Source: an uncultured Clostridia bacterium
GTDB taxonomy: Bacteria; Bacillota; Clostridia; UBA1381
Length of the DNA stretch: 64,000 nucleotides
Direction: 5' to 3'
Assembly: GCA_947585795.1 (NCBI GenBank)
Contig: CANPXG010000006.1
Coordinates: 1 to 64,000 of the forward strand
Each line of letters begins with the position of its first letter. Within the stretch, counting starts at the first letter, position 1. The translations under genes were made by a program, and so were the position numbers. The notes under the pieces are model-generated. The model was not told the DNA's origin and made no database searches. It was given only the letters and a program-made list of their open reading frames with translations. Positions 1-8,546 of this stretch are shown in pieces.

Positions 1-258
1 TTATCGCTATATCAGCGGTTTTCTGTAAGTTGATAAAGCTGATTTGGACTTTATATCCATTTGTTTGTTCTATCGTATCAGCCGAGGTTTCATATCCGGA
101 AACGCCGACTATTGCACCAAAATTCGGTTTTGTTCATCATCCGTTATATATCCGATAAATATTTCACTTGCATCGGCAGCAATCGTTTCGTTATTGGTCA
201 TAACGCCCTTGATATATACTTTCTTCCCACCCAAGCCATTTTGCGAAGGGGGTCGGGT
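1..258 (-). pseudogene. broken, partial reading frame of unknown family
   Basis: Read on the minus strand downstream of azlD, one open frame runs to a TAG at 109-111 and contains KKVYIKGVMTNNETIAADA. A second frame, shifted relative to the first, continues through 1-112 with VGVSGYETSADTIEQTNGYK and leaves the window. This looks like a 3' gene remnant with a frameshift, or two unrelated fragments. The first piece loosely resembles the last strands of hotdog-fold thioesterases (G-K-K-V...G-x-M...A-D-A spacing), but that is a guess. No start codon with a ribosome binding site was seen. It may continue outside the window. Confidence 0.3.
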
Positions 259-259
259 G

Positions 260-586
260 TCAGATGAAAAGTTTTTGTACGAGCAGCATATAGCATATTG
301 TTGCGGCGAGGATGGTGAGGAGGGTGTTATGCTTCCACTTATGCAGCACCGCCGCTATTACCACCGCTATCGCCTCGGGTATGCCGTGACTCCCCGCCGT
401 TATATCAACGTCCTTCAAGCAGTACACGAGCAGCATCGCCACTATCGAGTACGGCAGGACATTCCCAAGGTACAGCACCGCCTTCGGCGTGTTCTTTGAA
501 AATACGAAGTACGGCAAAAGGCGCAGCGCCACCGTGACGAGCGACATTACCGCTATTATGATCAGCGAGTGAGAAACGTCAATCAT
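260..586 (-). CDS. azlD: AzlD-family branched-chain amino acid exporter, small subunit
   Basis: A 108-residue, four-helix hydrophobic protein of the AzlD family. With AzlC it forms a two-component membrane exporter for branched-chain amino acids. It opens with a helix including SLIIIAVMSLVTVALRLLPY, and the arginine-proline in that helix is typical of AzlD. The upstream ATG at 595 abuts the AGGAG at 596-600, so the second ATG at 586, nine bases from the AGGAG, is the better start. The gene overlaps the end of azlC by a few bases, implying coupled translation. Substrate is inferred from family only. Confidence 0.85.
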   Translation of the reverse strand: MIDVSHSLIIIAVMSLVTVALRLLPYFVFSKNTPKAVLYLGNVLPYSIVAMLLVYCLKDVDITAGSHGIPEAIAVVIAAVLHKWKHNTLLTILAATICYMLLVQKLFI

Positions 587-1277
587 TTTTTTCATCTCCT
601 TCTATCTGTTTTCTGAACGCGAACAAGCATACGCTTATGCCTATCATGGCGGGAATGAGGAATTTGTCCGCGCCGAAAATAACGAGGCATACGAGCGATA
701 CCGACGCGCCTATTATTGCCGCGATATGGTTCTTGCTCTTCTCCCACTGTTCCACAAGCACGCTCACAAAGAGCGCCGTCATCGAAAATTCCAGCCCCGT
801 CGAATTAAAGGGCAAAGCGCTTGACAACAGCGCTCCCAAAAATCCGCCTATGATCCAATAGCAGTGGTTCATCAGCGTCAATAAAAAGTTAAAATCGCGT
901 CTGTCCACACCCTCGGGAAGCTTCGGATCGCTGCACACTATCGAGTATGTTTCGTCCGTAAGTCCGAAGAACGCGTACCATTTGCGCCAGCCCATGTCCT
1001 TGTAACGCTCAAGCATCGATATGCCGTAAAACAAGTGCCGCGCGTTTACCATAAGCGTCATAAGCGCCGCCGAAAGCACGGACGCGCCGCTTGCCAAAAG
1101 GTCAACGCCGACATACTGCATCGTGCCCGAAAACACCGTCACGCATATCAATACCGCCCACTTATACGAGTAGCCCGCTTTGTTTAAAAGAACTCCGAAG
1201 CCCATTCCGAGCACCACGTAGCCCGCCATTATGGGCAGCGAGGCGATGAACGCCCGCTTAACAGTTTGTTTGTTCAT
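579..1277 (-). CDS. azlC: AzlC-family branched-chain amino acid permease, large subunit
   Basis: A 232-residue polytopic membrane protein of the AzlC family, the large subunit of the AzlCD exporter. Visible signatures are ASLPIMAGYVVLGMGFGVLL near the N terminus and GLTDETYSIVCSDP in mid-protein, a conserved AzlC loop. An upstream in-frame ATG at 1313 would add 12 polar residues. The ATG at 1277 fits better because the preceding AAAGAGAG can act as a weak ribosome binding site and the protein then starts at the usual place. It lies directly upstream of azlD with overlapping ends. A terminator at 1318-1358 separates it from cysE. Confidence 0.88.
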   Translation of the reverse strand: MNKQTVKRAFIASLPIMAGYVVLGMGFGVLLNKAGYSYKWAVLICVTVFSGTMQYVGVDLLASGASVLSAALMTLMVNARHLFYGISMLERYKDMGWRKWYAFFGLTDETYSIVCSDPKLPEGVDRRDFNFLLTLMNHCYWIIGGFLGALLSSALPFNSTGLEFSMTALFVSVLVEQWEKSKNHIAAIIGASVSLVCLVIFGADKFLIPAMIGISVCLFAFRKQIEGDEKND

Positions 1278-1317
1278 TGCTTTTTCTCTCTTTCCGTTTG
1301 TATACCGCGTCACGAAA

Positions 1318-1358
1318 CAAAAAAGCGTTCCGAATAGTCATTGTTATTCAAAACGCTT
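1318..1358 (-). terminator. intrinsic terminator after cysE
   Basis: On the minus strand, arms of 14 bases (1345-1358 and 1323-1336) pair with two mismatches and an eight-base loop, followed by a run of T. It lies downstream of the cysE-like gene and upstream of azlC. Confidence 0.75.
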
Positions 1359-1421
1359 ATCGTCGTTTCAGTTAAGCCGCTTCGCCCTTGAAACGCTGTT
1401 TTTTTAGGGCTCGCGCGTACG

Positions 1422-2339
1422 TCATATGCCGAAGCCGTATGACAAATCGACGGAGCCGCCCGAAAACTCAAGCTCGGGGCTGCGCACACTGACGGTCATA
1501 CCGGCGGGTACTGAGTGCACTATAAACGCGTTGCCGCCGATCGTCGCGCCGCTGCCTATGACCGTGTCGCCGCCAAGAATGGAGGTGCCCGAATAGATCG
1601 TCACGTTGTCGCCTATGGTCGGGTGACGCTTCACTCCCTTTAGCTCCTGTCCCTTTCTCGTGGACAGCGCGCCAAGCGTTACGCCCTGATATATCTTCAC
1701 GTTGTCGCCTATCTCGGTCGTTTCGCCTATTACTATGCCGGTGCCGTGGTCGATGAAGAAGTACTTGCCTATCTTCGCGCCCGGGTGAATGTCTATTCCC
1801 GTTACGCTGTGCGCGTACTCGGTCATGATCCTCGGTATCATCGGTACCTTGAGCAGCCACAGCTCGTGCGCTATCCGATACACGGTTATCGCGAGAAGCC
1901 CCGGGTAGGAAAATATTATCTCCTCGGTGCTGTACGCGGCGGGATCGCCGTCGTAAGCGGCTTTTATGTCGGTGTACAAATACTCGCGTATTTTGCACAG
2001 CTTTGAAAGGAAGTCGTACACTATCTCCTCGGCTTTTTTGTTTACGGAGGATTTTGTGCAGTCGCTGCACAGTTCCAAGTTCCCAAGCGCCTTCGCCACT
2101 TGCTTGCGCAGGTGGTACTGTATAAATTCAAGCCGTTCGCCGGCAAGGAATTTTATGTACTCGCTGCGCGCGCGGTTATTGTCAAAGAAGCCCGGGAACA
2201 ACAGCTTGCGAAGCTCCTGCAGCACTTCTATGAGAATGTCCTTGCTGAGCATGTTTTCCGCGTCTATTCTGTTTATAATGTCAAATTCCTTGTAGCTGTC
2301 AAGTATATCGTTTACAAGCTTTTCAGTGTTCTGTTTCAA
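1422..2339 (-). CDS. cysE: serine O-acetyltransferase (EpsC/CysE type)
   Basis: Transfers acetyl from acetyl-CoA to L-serine, giving O-acetylserine for cysteine synthesis in the cytoplasm. About 305 residues: an alpha-helical N-terminal domain, then a left-handed beta-helix made of hexapeptide repeats (roughly residues 190-275) with [19 protein letters not shown] and the paired motifs [13 protein letters not shown] and GDNVTIYSG. The length and long N-terminal part fit the EpsC-like subfamily. The frame can open with GTG at 2348, but that codon lies inside the AGGAG (2348-2352). The TTG at 2339, eight bases downstream, is the likely start. The gene overlaps the end of the GH105 gene by 17 bases. 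Confidence 0.9.
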   Translation of the reverse strand: MKQNTEKLVNDILDSYKEFDIINRIDAENMLSKDILIEVLQELRKLLFPGFFDNNRARSEYIKFLAGERLEFIQYHLRKQVAKALGNLELCSDCTKSSVNKKAEEIVYDFLSKLCKIREYLYTDIKAAYDGDPAAYSTEEIIFSYPGLLAITVYRIAHELWLLKVPMIPRIMTEYAHSVTGIDIHPGAKIGKYFFIDHGTGIVIGETTEIGDNVKIYQGVTLGALSTRKGQELKGVKRHPTIGDNVTIYSGTSILGGDTVIGSGATIGGNAFIVHSVPAGMTVSVRSPELEFSGGSVDLSYGFGI

Positions 2340-3426
2340 TACTATCACTCCTTTTATGGATTTGGGCGCACATCAGAAGGAACGCGCCCATTCCGTGCAG
2401 GTCGGCGGGAGCCGTCGGACGCGAAAAGTAATACGCCGCGTCGCCCACGCCCGTCCCGACGCATACTCCGTCAAGTACAAGACCGTCCTTGTCGGTCCTT
2501 GTCATGCTCGTTACTCCCTCATATCCCCTTTGTATGTTCTCGTCAAACGAGCCGTCTGTGATACCGCTTTCGCGCGCCTTCGCCATCGCGTACACGAACA
2601 GTGCGCCGCACGAGGTTTCAAGCCAATTATGGCTGTCGCTTCCCTTGTCTACGACCTGATACCACAGTCCGGTTTTGTCGTCCTGGTACCTTGCGACGGC
2701 TTTTATAAGTTCACGTGAAATTTCTTCCGCGTGCGTTTTATGCGCGTTTGTATCGGGCAGCATGGACGCTATTTCCGTGACGGCGACCGTGAACCAGCCG
2801 AGCGCCCTTCCCCAGTGCTCGGGTGAGCAGCCCGTCACAGCGTCAGCCCAGCGCGCCTTTTTCGAGTGATCCCACGCGTGGTATAAAAGTCCCGTGCGGG
2901 GGTTTTTCATGTTTTCGTACATCAGGTACATTTGTCTGCACACGACTTCGATAAGGTACGGCTCGTTAAAGCGCAGCGCGTACTCGGTCACGACGGAGCC
3001 CATCATGTACATACAGTCGAGCCACATTTGGTTTTTGCAGTGACCTTTGTGCCACACGCCGCCCAACGCGTTTTTCGGAAAACGCTCCGCCGCGAAAATA
3101 ATCGTGTCGAGCGCGGTTTTGTAACGCTCGTCATTTGTCGCGTCGTAAAGTGCTATGAGCAGTCTGCCCGGCTGCATGTCGTCGAACTCGTCAAGGTGGC
3201 AGTTCGGTATCGCGCCGTCGGGCTTTATGTTGTAGTCCGCCCATGCTTTTATGTAGTCAAAATATTTTTTGTCACCCGTTATTTCGTACAGCTTTTCCAT
3301 GCCGGTGAGGAATACGCCCTGGTGGTAATGGAACCTGTCGGAGGGCGGGAGCGTGCTCGCGGTGTATTTGTTCATAACCGTGTCCGCGGCAGCCGCGGCG
3401 TAATCTAACGCAGTCATGTTTTTCAT
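2323..3426 (-). CDS. GH105 unsaturated rhamnogalacturonyl hydrolase (YteR/YesR-like)
   Basis: A glycoside hydrolase of 367 residues that removes the unsaturated galacturonyl residue left by rhamnogalacturonan or related polysaccharide lyases. The alpha/alpha-barrel signatures are [26 protein letters not shown] (with the catalytic-type Asp) and [19 protein letters not shown]. No signal peptide, so it acts on imported oligosaccharides. The start at 3426 follows GGAGG by eight bases; upstream in-frame ATGs have no such site. The partnership with cysE looks like chance operon packing. A GH51 arabinofuranosidase elsewhere in the window supports plant cell-wall use. Confidence 0.88.
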   Translation of the reverse strand: MKNMTALDYAAAAADTVMNKYTASTLPPSDRFHYHQGVFLTGMEKLYEITGDKKYFDYIKAWADYNIKPDGAIPNCHLDEFDDMQPGRLLIALYDATNDERYKTALDTIIFAAERFPKNALGGVWHKGHCKNQMWLDCMYMMGSVVTEYALRFNEPYLIEVVCRQMYLMYENMKNPRTGLLYHAWDHSKKARWADAVTGCSPEHWGRALGWFTVAVTEIASMLPDTNAHKTHAEEISRELIKAVARYQDDKTGLWYQVVDKGSDSHNWLETSCGALFVYAMAKARESGITDGSFDENIQRGYEGVTSMTRTDKDGLVLDGVCVGTGVGDAAYYFSRPTAPADLHGMGAFLLMCAQIHKRSDSIETEH

Positions 3427-3514
3427 AAAATAATCCTCCATTTTGAAAAGCGTGTACGTGGGGCGCAGAGTCAAAGCCTTAAGCGGCGGTTTGACGCGCC
3501 GCGTATTTTTTTCG

Positions 3515-4951
3515 TTATTTTTTATTAAAGTATTCGTTCGTTTCCTTCGCTATTACTCCGCTTAGCGCGAGTATGGCTATAATGTTCGGTATCGCCATAA
3601 GTCCGTTGAAAATGTCCGCGATCGTCCATACGGCGGAAACGGTCATGTACGGTCCTATGAATACGGCGAGGACGTATAACCATCTGTAGACCTTGACAGC
3701 CGTGCGGTTTTTGTTTGTAAGGTATTCGAGGCAGCGTTCGCTGTAATAGTCCCAGCCGAGGATAGTGGTGAAGGCGAAGAATACGAGGCATATCATAAGT
3801 ACAAATGATGATACGATGGCGGGGAACGGTAAGCCGCTTTGGAACGCGTCGGTGGTTATCGCCACGCCTTCAAGTCCCTCCTTCGCCCATGAGCCGGCTA
3901 TTACTATAGAAAGACCGGTCATTGTACATATGATAACGGTGTCGATGAAGGTACCGGTCATGGATACGAGTCCCTGACGTACGGTGTCCTTCGTCTTGGC
4001 GGCGGCAGCCGCTATAGGTGCGCTTCCCAAGCCCGCCTCGTTCGAGAAAATACCTCGTGCGACACCGTTTTGCATAGCCGCAATCATCGCGCCGAGTACG
4101 CCGCCCGCGACGGCTCGTATGCCAGATATTCCGTCACCGAAGCCGAACGCGCCCTGTACTATCTGCGCGAATGCCGTCGGTATTTTGCCGATGTTGCACG
4201 CGAGCAGCGTCACCGCGAACAGTACGTAAAGTACAGCCATAAAGGGTACAACGACCTGTGACACGTTTGAAATTCTTTTTATTCCGCCTATAATTACAAG
4301 CGCCGTGCACAGCGTTACAAGTGCTCCAGTTATTACGACGACCCATGAGATGTTACGTCCGAAAAGAGTGAGTGACCACGCGGCGTTCGGATCGAAAAAG
4401 TTCGTCACCGCGCTTGAAATGCCGTTTATCTGCGTGAAGGTGCCTATTCCGAGTATGCCGACACATACTCCGAAAAATGCGAATATCTTCGCGAGCCATC
4501 TCCATTTTTTGCCCATGCCGTTTTCTATGTAGTAGAACGGACCGCCCAAAACGTGACCGTCATCGTCTATCGTGCGGTATTTTATGGCGAGAAAGCCCTC
4601 GGAGTATTTTGTCGCCATACCGAAAAGTGCCGCTACGATCATCCAAAAGAGCGCGCCCGGTCCACCCGCGGCAATAGCCGTGGCTACGCCGACGATGTTG
4701 CCGGTTCCGATGGTGGCGCTGAGTGCAGTGCACAGTGCGCCGAAGCTCGATACCTCGCCTTCGCCGCCTTCCTCGTTCCGTATCATGAATTTGAGCGCCT
4801 TGCCCAAGTGGCGTATTTGAAGTCCTTTCATTCTGACGCTCAAGTATATTCCCGTGAGAATTATGAGAAGTATAAGCGGTATTCCCCATACAAAATCGTC
4901 GATATTTTCCAGAAAGTTGTTTATAGCGCCGAAAATCGTGTCTGTGGTCAT
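3515..4951 (-). CDS. AGCS-family sodium:alanine/glycine symporter
   Basis: A 478-residue membrane protein that couples sodium (or proton) entry to uptake of alanine or glycine. Family landmarks are LCTALSATIGTGNIVGVATA, GGPGALFWM near residues 80-105, and GIFSNEAGLGSAPIAAA in the middle. About ten to eleven hydrophobic segments are visible. The ATG at 4951 follows GAGGGGA. It is a single gene between the GH105 gene and the terminator of the PepSY gene. Precise amino acid preference cannot be read from sequence. Confidence 0.92.
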   Translation of the reverse strand: MTTDTIFGAINNFLENIDDFVWGIPLILLIILTGIYLSVRMKGLQIRHLGKALKFMIRNEEGGEGEVSSFGALCTALSATIGTGNIVGVATAIAAGGPGALFWMIVAALFGMATKYSEGFLAIKYRTIDDDGHVLGGPFYYIENGMGKKWRWLAKIFAFFGVCVGILGIGTFTQINGISSAVTNFFDPNAAWSLTLFGRNISWVVVITGALVTLCTALVIIGGIKRISNVSQVVVPFMAVLYVLFAVTLLACNIGKIPTAFAQIVQGAFGFGDGISGIRAVAGGVLGAMIAAMQNGVARGIFSNEAGLGSAPIAAAAAKTKDTVRQGLVSMTGTFIDTVIICTMTGLSIVIAGSWAKEGLEGVAITTDAFQSGLPFPAIVSSFVLMICLVFFAFTTILGWDYYSERCLEYLTNKNRTAVKVYRWLYVLAVFIGPYMTVSAVWTIADIFNGLMAIPNIIAILALSGVIAKETNEYFNKK

Positions 4952-5033
4952 TTTTTTGTCCCCTCTTTTTGTTTAAAATATATATACGTAATTTTATCAT
5001 ATACGTAAAAAACTGTCAAGTGCGCGAAGGGCG

Positions 5034-5066
5034 TAAAAATAGGGACGCTGTAGGTATCAGCGTCCC
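5034..5066 (-). terminator. intrinsic terminator after the PepSY gene
   Basis: A perfect nine-base stem, GGGACGCTG with CAGCGTCCC (5042-5050 and 5058-5066), with a seven-base loop. On the minus strand it is followed by TATTTTTA, eight bases after the PepSY gene stop codon. Confidence 0.85.
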
Positions 5067-5073
5067 GTGGCGA

Positions 5074-6069
5074 TCAGTCGTCTATGTCGTATTCGATTAT
5101 AGTCCCGTCGGAGGCTCTTACCTCCACGGAGTATTCGTTTCTTCCGTTTCTAAATTCCACGTCGTATTTATTAACGCGGTCGTCGCGGTCATACTGTACG
5201 CGAAGTCCGGTAACGTCGCTTTCGTTAAAGCCGGCTTTTTGGAGCGCGATCTCTTTCGCCTTGTCGGCGGTTATTTCACCCGCGCCGCCCGCCGACGCGT
5301 CGGGAGCAGTCGAGGGAGGTGCTATCGCTTTGCCTCTGTCCTCATCCCAGTCGAGGATGGTTCCGTCGGACGCGCTGACATCGGCGGAATATTCCGTGTT
5401 GTCCTTTATAAATTCTATCTCGTACTGACGGATCCCGTTGTCTATGTCAATGCGTTCCTTTACAAACGTTACGTCCGAAACGGCGAAGCCCGCCTTTTTC
5501 GCGGCGATCTCCTTTGCCTTGTCAATGCCTATGTCGCCCTGCGACTCCGTCGCGGAGCTGTGGTTTCGGTCAACGTCCCATTTGAGTATCGTTCCGTCCG
5601 AGGCTCTTACGTCGGCGGAATATTCCGCGTCGCTCGTTATAAACTCTATCTCGTACTGGAGCACTCCGTCGTCCATGTCGAGGAACGATTTCGTGAATGT
5701 GACGCTGTCCGCCGCAAGTCCCGCTTCATTAAGAGCGATCTCCTTAGCTTTGTCAACGCCTATATCGCCGCTTGCGTCCGAAGCTGCGGGAGCCGAGGCA
5801 CCGTTCGTTTGGGCGGGTGCGCCGTCGGTGGTGAGAAGGATGGTGTTATCCTTAAAGTCCACGGTAAATCCGCCTACCTTGGCGGCAACGTCGCGCAGCT
5901 GAAAGTAAGTGTTTCCGTCGATATTATAGCCCTGAAGCTCTATCGGTGAGCCGTTCAGAGTGATGGGGTAAGGGTTATTGTCAACGTCGTGCGTGTTATA
6001 CGCCGCGAGCACGCCTATCGCCATACATACAACTGCTCCTATTCCGAAGCCCAACGCAATTTTTTTCAT
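5074..6069 (-). CDS. membrane-anchored protein with stalk domain and three PepSY repeats
   Basis: A 331-residue extracytoplasmic protein. Order of parts: an N-terminal hydrophobic anchor (IALGFGIGAVVCMAIGVLAA); a copper-amine-oxidase N-terminal-like stalk segment with YFQLRDVAAKVGGF and DFKDNTILLTTD; a short Ala/Ser linker; then three PepSY repeats, each opening with a variant of DKAKEIAL(N/Q)(E/K)AG and closing with YSADVRASDGTIL or similar. PepSY domains usually inhibit proteases or act as envelope modules; no function here is proven. The start at 6069 sits nine bases after AAAGGA; the ATG at 6078 abuts it. It has its own promoter and terminator. Confidence 0.85.
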   Translation of the reverse strand: MKKIALGFGIGAVVCMAIGVLAAYNTHDVDNNPYPITLNGSPIELQGYNIDGNTYFQLRDVAAKVGGFTVDFKDNTILLTTDGAPAQTNGASAPAASDASGDIGVDKAKEIALNEAGLAADSVTFTKSFLDMDDGVLQYEIEFITSDAEYSADVRASDGTILKWDVDRNHSSATESQGDIGIDKAKEIAAKKAGFAVSDVTFVKERIDIDNGIRQYEIEFIKDNTEYSADVSASDGTILDWDEDRGKAIAPPSTAPDASAGGAGEITADKAKEIALQKAGFNESDVTGLRVQYDRDDRVNKYDVEFRNGRNEYSVEVRASDGTIIEYDIDD

Positions 6070-6119
6070 GTAAATCATTCCTTTCGTTTTTTTTATTTTT
6101 ATATAATATTTCCAATCAC

Positions 6120-6149
6120 ATTATAGTATTTTCACATCGGCGTTGTCAA
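6120..6149 (-). promoter_or_regulatory. promoter of the PepSY gene
   Basis: Minus strand: TTGACA (6144-6149), an 18-base spacer, and TATAAT (6120-6125), about 50 bases upstream of the start at 6069. Confidence 0.7.
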
Positions 6150-6180
6150 TATATAAAGTTTTAACATTTTGTGAACAATA

Positions 6181-6217
6181 ACAAAAAAGAAGCGGTGATC
6201 CGATGAAAACCGCTTCT
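6181..6217 (-). terminator. intrinsic terminator after the zinc ribbon gene
   Basis: The nine-base stem AGAAGCGGT/ACCGCTTCT (6188-6196 and 6209-6217) is followed on the minus strand by six T's and a broken T run. It ends the sigH-zinc ribbon transcript. Confidence 0.85.
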
Positions 6218-6229
6218 CCTCAAAAACGC

Positions 6230-6511
6230 TTACGCGTTTTGACTGTTCATGTTCGCAAAGCACTCGCTGCAATATACAGGCTTGTCGTTTCTCGGCTCGA
6301 ACGGAACCTTGTCCACCTTGCCGCATGCTGCGCAAACTATCTCAAACATCTCTCTGTTTCTGCGCATGCTTTCCTTGCGCGCCTTGCGGCAGTCTTTACA
6401 GCGTATCGGCTCGTTTTCAAAGCCTTTTTCCGCGTAAAATTCCTGCTCGCCCGCGGTGAAAATAAATTCCTTACCACAGTCCTTACATGCTAAAGTTTTG
6501 TCTTCGTACAT
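6230..6511 (-). CDS. small zinc-ribbon protein (two CxxC pairs plus extra Cys)
   Basis: A 93-residue protein of the probable zinc-ribbon family often found in Clostridia. Two halves are visible. The first has LACKDCGKEFIF and IRCKDCRKARKE. The second has VCAACGKVDKVPFEP and VYCSECFA. This makes four CxxC knuckles, enough for two zinc sites. No catalytic residues are seen; such proteins are usually annotated only by fold. It is the second gene behind sigH, 25 bases after the sigH stop, and ends at a strong terminator, so it is probably co-transcribed with sigH. Confidence 0.8.
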   Translation of the reverse strand: MYEDKTLACKDCGKEFIFTAGEQEFYAEKGFENEPIRCKDCRKARKESMRRNREMFEIVCAACGKVDKVPFEPRNDKPVYCSECFANMNSQNA

Positions 6512-6536
6512 CTTTCTACCTCACTTCAATTTTTTG

Positions 6537-7172
6537 TTACTCTTGATCACTTTCTCTTAAAGCGCTCTCAAGCTTTTTCTTGATACGCTGAACGGCGTTG
6601 TCCACAGCCTTTGTGTCCTTACCTACCCTTTCTGCTATTTCACTGTAGGACATGCCCTCCAGATGGCATACCAAAACTTCCGTTTCAAGCTTGCTGAGCA
6701 CCTTATTTATTTTGTATTCCATACCGTCTACGTTTTCACGGTCAATCAATATGGCTTCGGGATCTTGAAGCGTATTGACGGATATGACATCCAGCAAGCC
6801 TGTGTCGCTGTCGTCATCATATGTACTTTTATCCAGTGATACGTAAGAGTTAAGGGGCTGATGCTTCTTCCTCGACGCTGCCTTGACCGCCGTCAGGATG
6901 CGCCGCGTGACGCATATCCCGGCAAAGGCTCTGAAAAACGGAAAACGTTTCGCGTCAAAGTCCTTCACCGCCTTGTAAAGACCTATAAGCCCTTCCTGAA
7001 CAATGTCATCGTCGTCGGCTCCGGCGAGGAAGTACGGCTTCGATTTGGCGTAGACAAGTCTTTTGTATCTTGACATTATTGTTTCAAGCGCTTCGCCAAC
7101 GCCGCGCTGCGCCGCGTCGACAAGCTGCTCGTCCGTTAATTCCTCAAGATTTTTCCTCTCTATCTCCAACAT
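6537..7172 (-). CDS. sigH: RNA polymerase sigma factor, SigH (Spo0H) type
   Basis: A 211-residue sigma-70 family factor, the length expected for SigH, which directs early stationary-phase and sporulation or competence genes in Firmicutes. Region 2 is visible as DDDDIVQEGLIGLYKAVKDF. Region 4 is the helix-turn-helix MSYSEIAERVGKDTKAVDNA. The frame extends upstream to 7220 without a good start. The ATG at 7172 is chosen because the promoter -10 lies at 7211-7216, leaving a leader of only about 30 bases; its ribosome site (AAGGGA) is distant. The partner zinc ribbon gene follows. Presence of SigH is consistent with, but does not prove, sporulation. Confidence 0.88.
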   Translation of the reverse strand: MLEIERKNLEELTDEQLVDAAQRGVGEALETIMSRYKRLVYAKSKPYFLAGADDDDIVQEGLIGLYKAVKDFDAKRFPFFRAFAGICVTRRILTAVKAASRKKHQPLNSYVSLDKSTYDDDSDTGLLDVISVNTLQDPEAILIDRENVDGMEYKINKVLSKLETEVLVCHLEGMSYSEIAERVGKDTKAVDNAVQRIKKKLESALRESDQE

Positions 7173-7210
7173 AGCCGCATCTTTTCCCTTTTTGATTAAG
7201 TACAAGTTGT

Positions 7211-7239
7211 AGTATATCACGGAAAAATGTAATTGTCAA
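7211..7239 (-). promoter_or_regulatory. promoter of sigH
   Basis: Minus strand: TTGACA (7234-7239), a 17-base spacer ending TGA, and TATACT (7211-7216), so also an extended -10 element. It fixes the sigH start downstream of 7205. Confidence 0.75.
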
Positions 7240-7325
7240 GTGACTTTTGTAAAAATTAACAATTTATTAGAGTTTTTTATTGTGCTATTTCAGCATTTTA
7301 CACAAAGCGACGTTTTTTGACATGG

Positions 7326-8531
7326 TTATGGGTTAAAATAATCGTATGTCATTTTGGATATGTCGCGTATGCCGTACAATCCCGACGGTGCGTAATTCGT
7401 CAGGACGCAGATTATGTAGTCGCAGGCGGGTGAATATACTATCGCCACGTCGCTTTCTGCCGACGCGTTCTCGCCCGTTTTGTTCGCCGTGACGACACCC
7501 GCGGGAAGCGGCTGCGGAATTTTCCACGTACGCTGCTGATTTTTAAGCATCGTAAGCATCTCGTCGCTGTATTCCGGCGTTACAAGCTCTCTTTTGTATA
7601 TTTTTTCGAGCAGTATTCCGCAGTCGAACGGCGATACAAGATTTCTTCCGTATGACACGTAGTCACCGTAACCGATAAAGAGCGATTTATGCTGAGTGTT
7701 GATGCAGCCGACGCTTTTGCTGTGCGCGTTTTCAGCGTTGAAGCCGTTCTCGTAGCTGCCGCCGCCGATTATCCGCACAAGTTGGTTCGCGGAATAATTG
7801 TCGCTTTCGGTTATCATGTCGTTTAAGAGGCGGTTTACGTGCGAAGTCTTAAGTACGCTTCCGTATGAGATCTCGTTGTATGCGCTCGCCATTACAAACA
7901 GCTTTATTATGCTCGCGCTCGAGTAGCGGTCGTCGTTTATCAGCAGGTAATCGCCGGTGTTTAGATTTTTAACGTAAACGCCCCAATTGCCTTTTTTATT
8001 TTTTACGTAGTCGCTTATTTGCGTTTTGAGCGCGTCGAGCCCGTCCGAATATTCTTTCACAAGCCATCCGTTTTGCCTGTGATCCTCTATTTCCGATTTT
8101 ATCACGTACTTGTCGCCGTCGGCGCCGCGCATAAGCGCCGTAGGCTCGATATACCAGCCGACATTCTCGTTCGCTTCTATGTCTTCTATATTCACAATGT
8201 TCGTCCTTCCGTCGGCGGAATACATTTTGTGTCTTGGTGAGTAATACCATCCTACCGTGCTTTGCGCCTCGCTGTATTCCGTCGGGCAGTACATTATTCT
8301 TCCGTCGTCCGAATACATCACGGTGACGGTATTGGCGTCGTACTCCGCCGGTTCGCTTGACCAGCCTCTTGAAACGTAGTAGTCAGCGGTATCGCTCGGG
8401 AGCACGGTGTAGCGGTGAATGTCGTCGGTAAGGTCGTATACGGTTTTCATTTCGCCGTGCGCCGACGCTGTAAAGGGAAACAGACACACAAAAGCGGCGC
8501 ACAGTATTATTAAGCTCAGTCGTTTCTTCAT
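7326..8531 (-). CDS. secreted class A beta-lactamase-like serine hydrolase with N-terminal repeats
   Basis: A 401-residue exported protein with signal peptide LSLIILCAAFVCLFPFTASA. Residues about 35-165 hold imperfect repeats, each with a D-G segment and closing in GW (for example SADGRTNIVN and VGWYIEP). The C-terminal half has the penicillin-recognising serine hydrolase motifs SIIK (207-210), SDN (243-245) and KTG (351-353). This matches the class A beta-lactamase/DD-peptidase fold, but many such clostridial proteins are peptidoglycan hydrolases of unknown substrate rather than resistance enzymes. It precedes no obvious partner. A separate BlaI/M56 system lies at 46 kb. Confidence 0.8.
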   Translation of the reverse strand: MKKRLSLIILCAAFVCLFPFTASAHGEMKTVYDLTDDIHRYTVLPSDTADYYVSRGWSSEPAEYDANTVTVMYSDDGRIMYCPTEYSEAQSTVGWYYSPRHKMYSADGRTNIVNIEDIEANENVGWYIEPTALMRGADGDKYVIKSEIEDHRQNGWLVKEYSDGLDALKTQISDYVKNKKGNWGVYVKNLNTGDYLLINDDRYSSASIIKLFVMASAYNEISYGSVLKTSHVNRLLNDMITESDNYSANQLVRIIGGGSYENGFNAENAHSKSVGCINTQHKSLFIGYGDYVSYGRNLVSPFDCGILLEKIYKRELVTPEYSDEMLTMLKNQQRTWKIPQPLPAGVVTANKTGENASAESDVAIVYSPACDYIICVLTNYAPSGLYGIRDISKMTYDYFNP

Positions 8532-8546
8532 ATCGTTATTATATCG

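Noticed and set aside
4969-5949. 326-residue plus-strand frame opposite the PepSY gene
   Set aside because: Its repeats mirror the PepSY repeats on the other strand; no start site or promoter.
7326-8531. Beta-lactam resistance gene controlled by the BlaI system at 46 kb
   Set aside because: No CTACA-TGTAG operator near it, and motifs do not separate beta-lactamase from wall hydrolase; the two systems are 38 kb apart.
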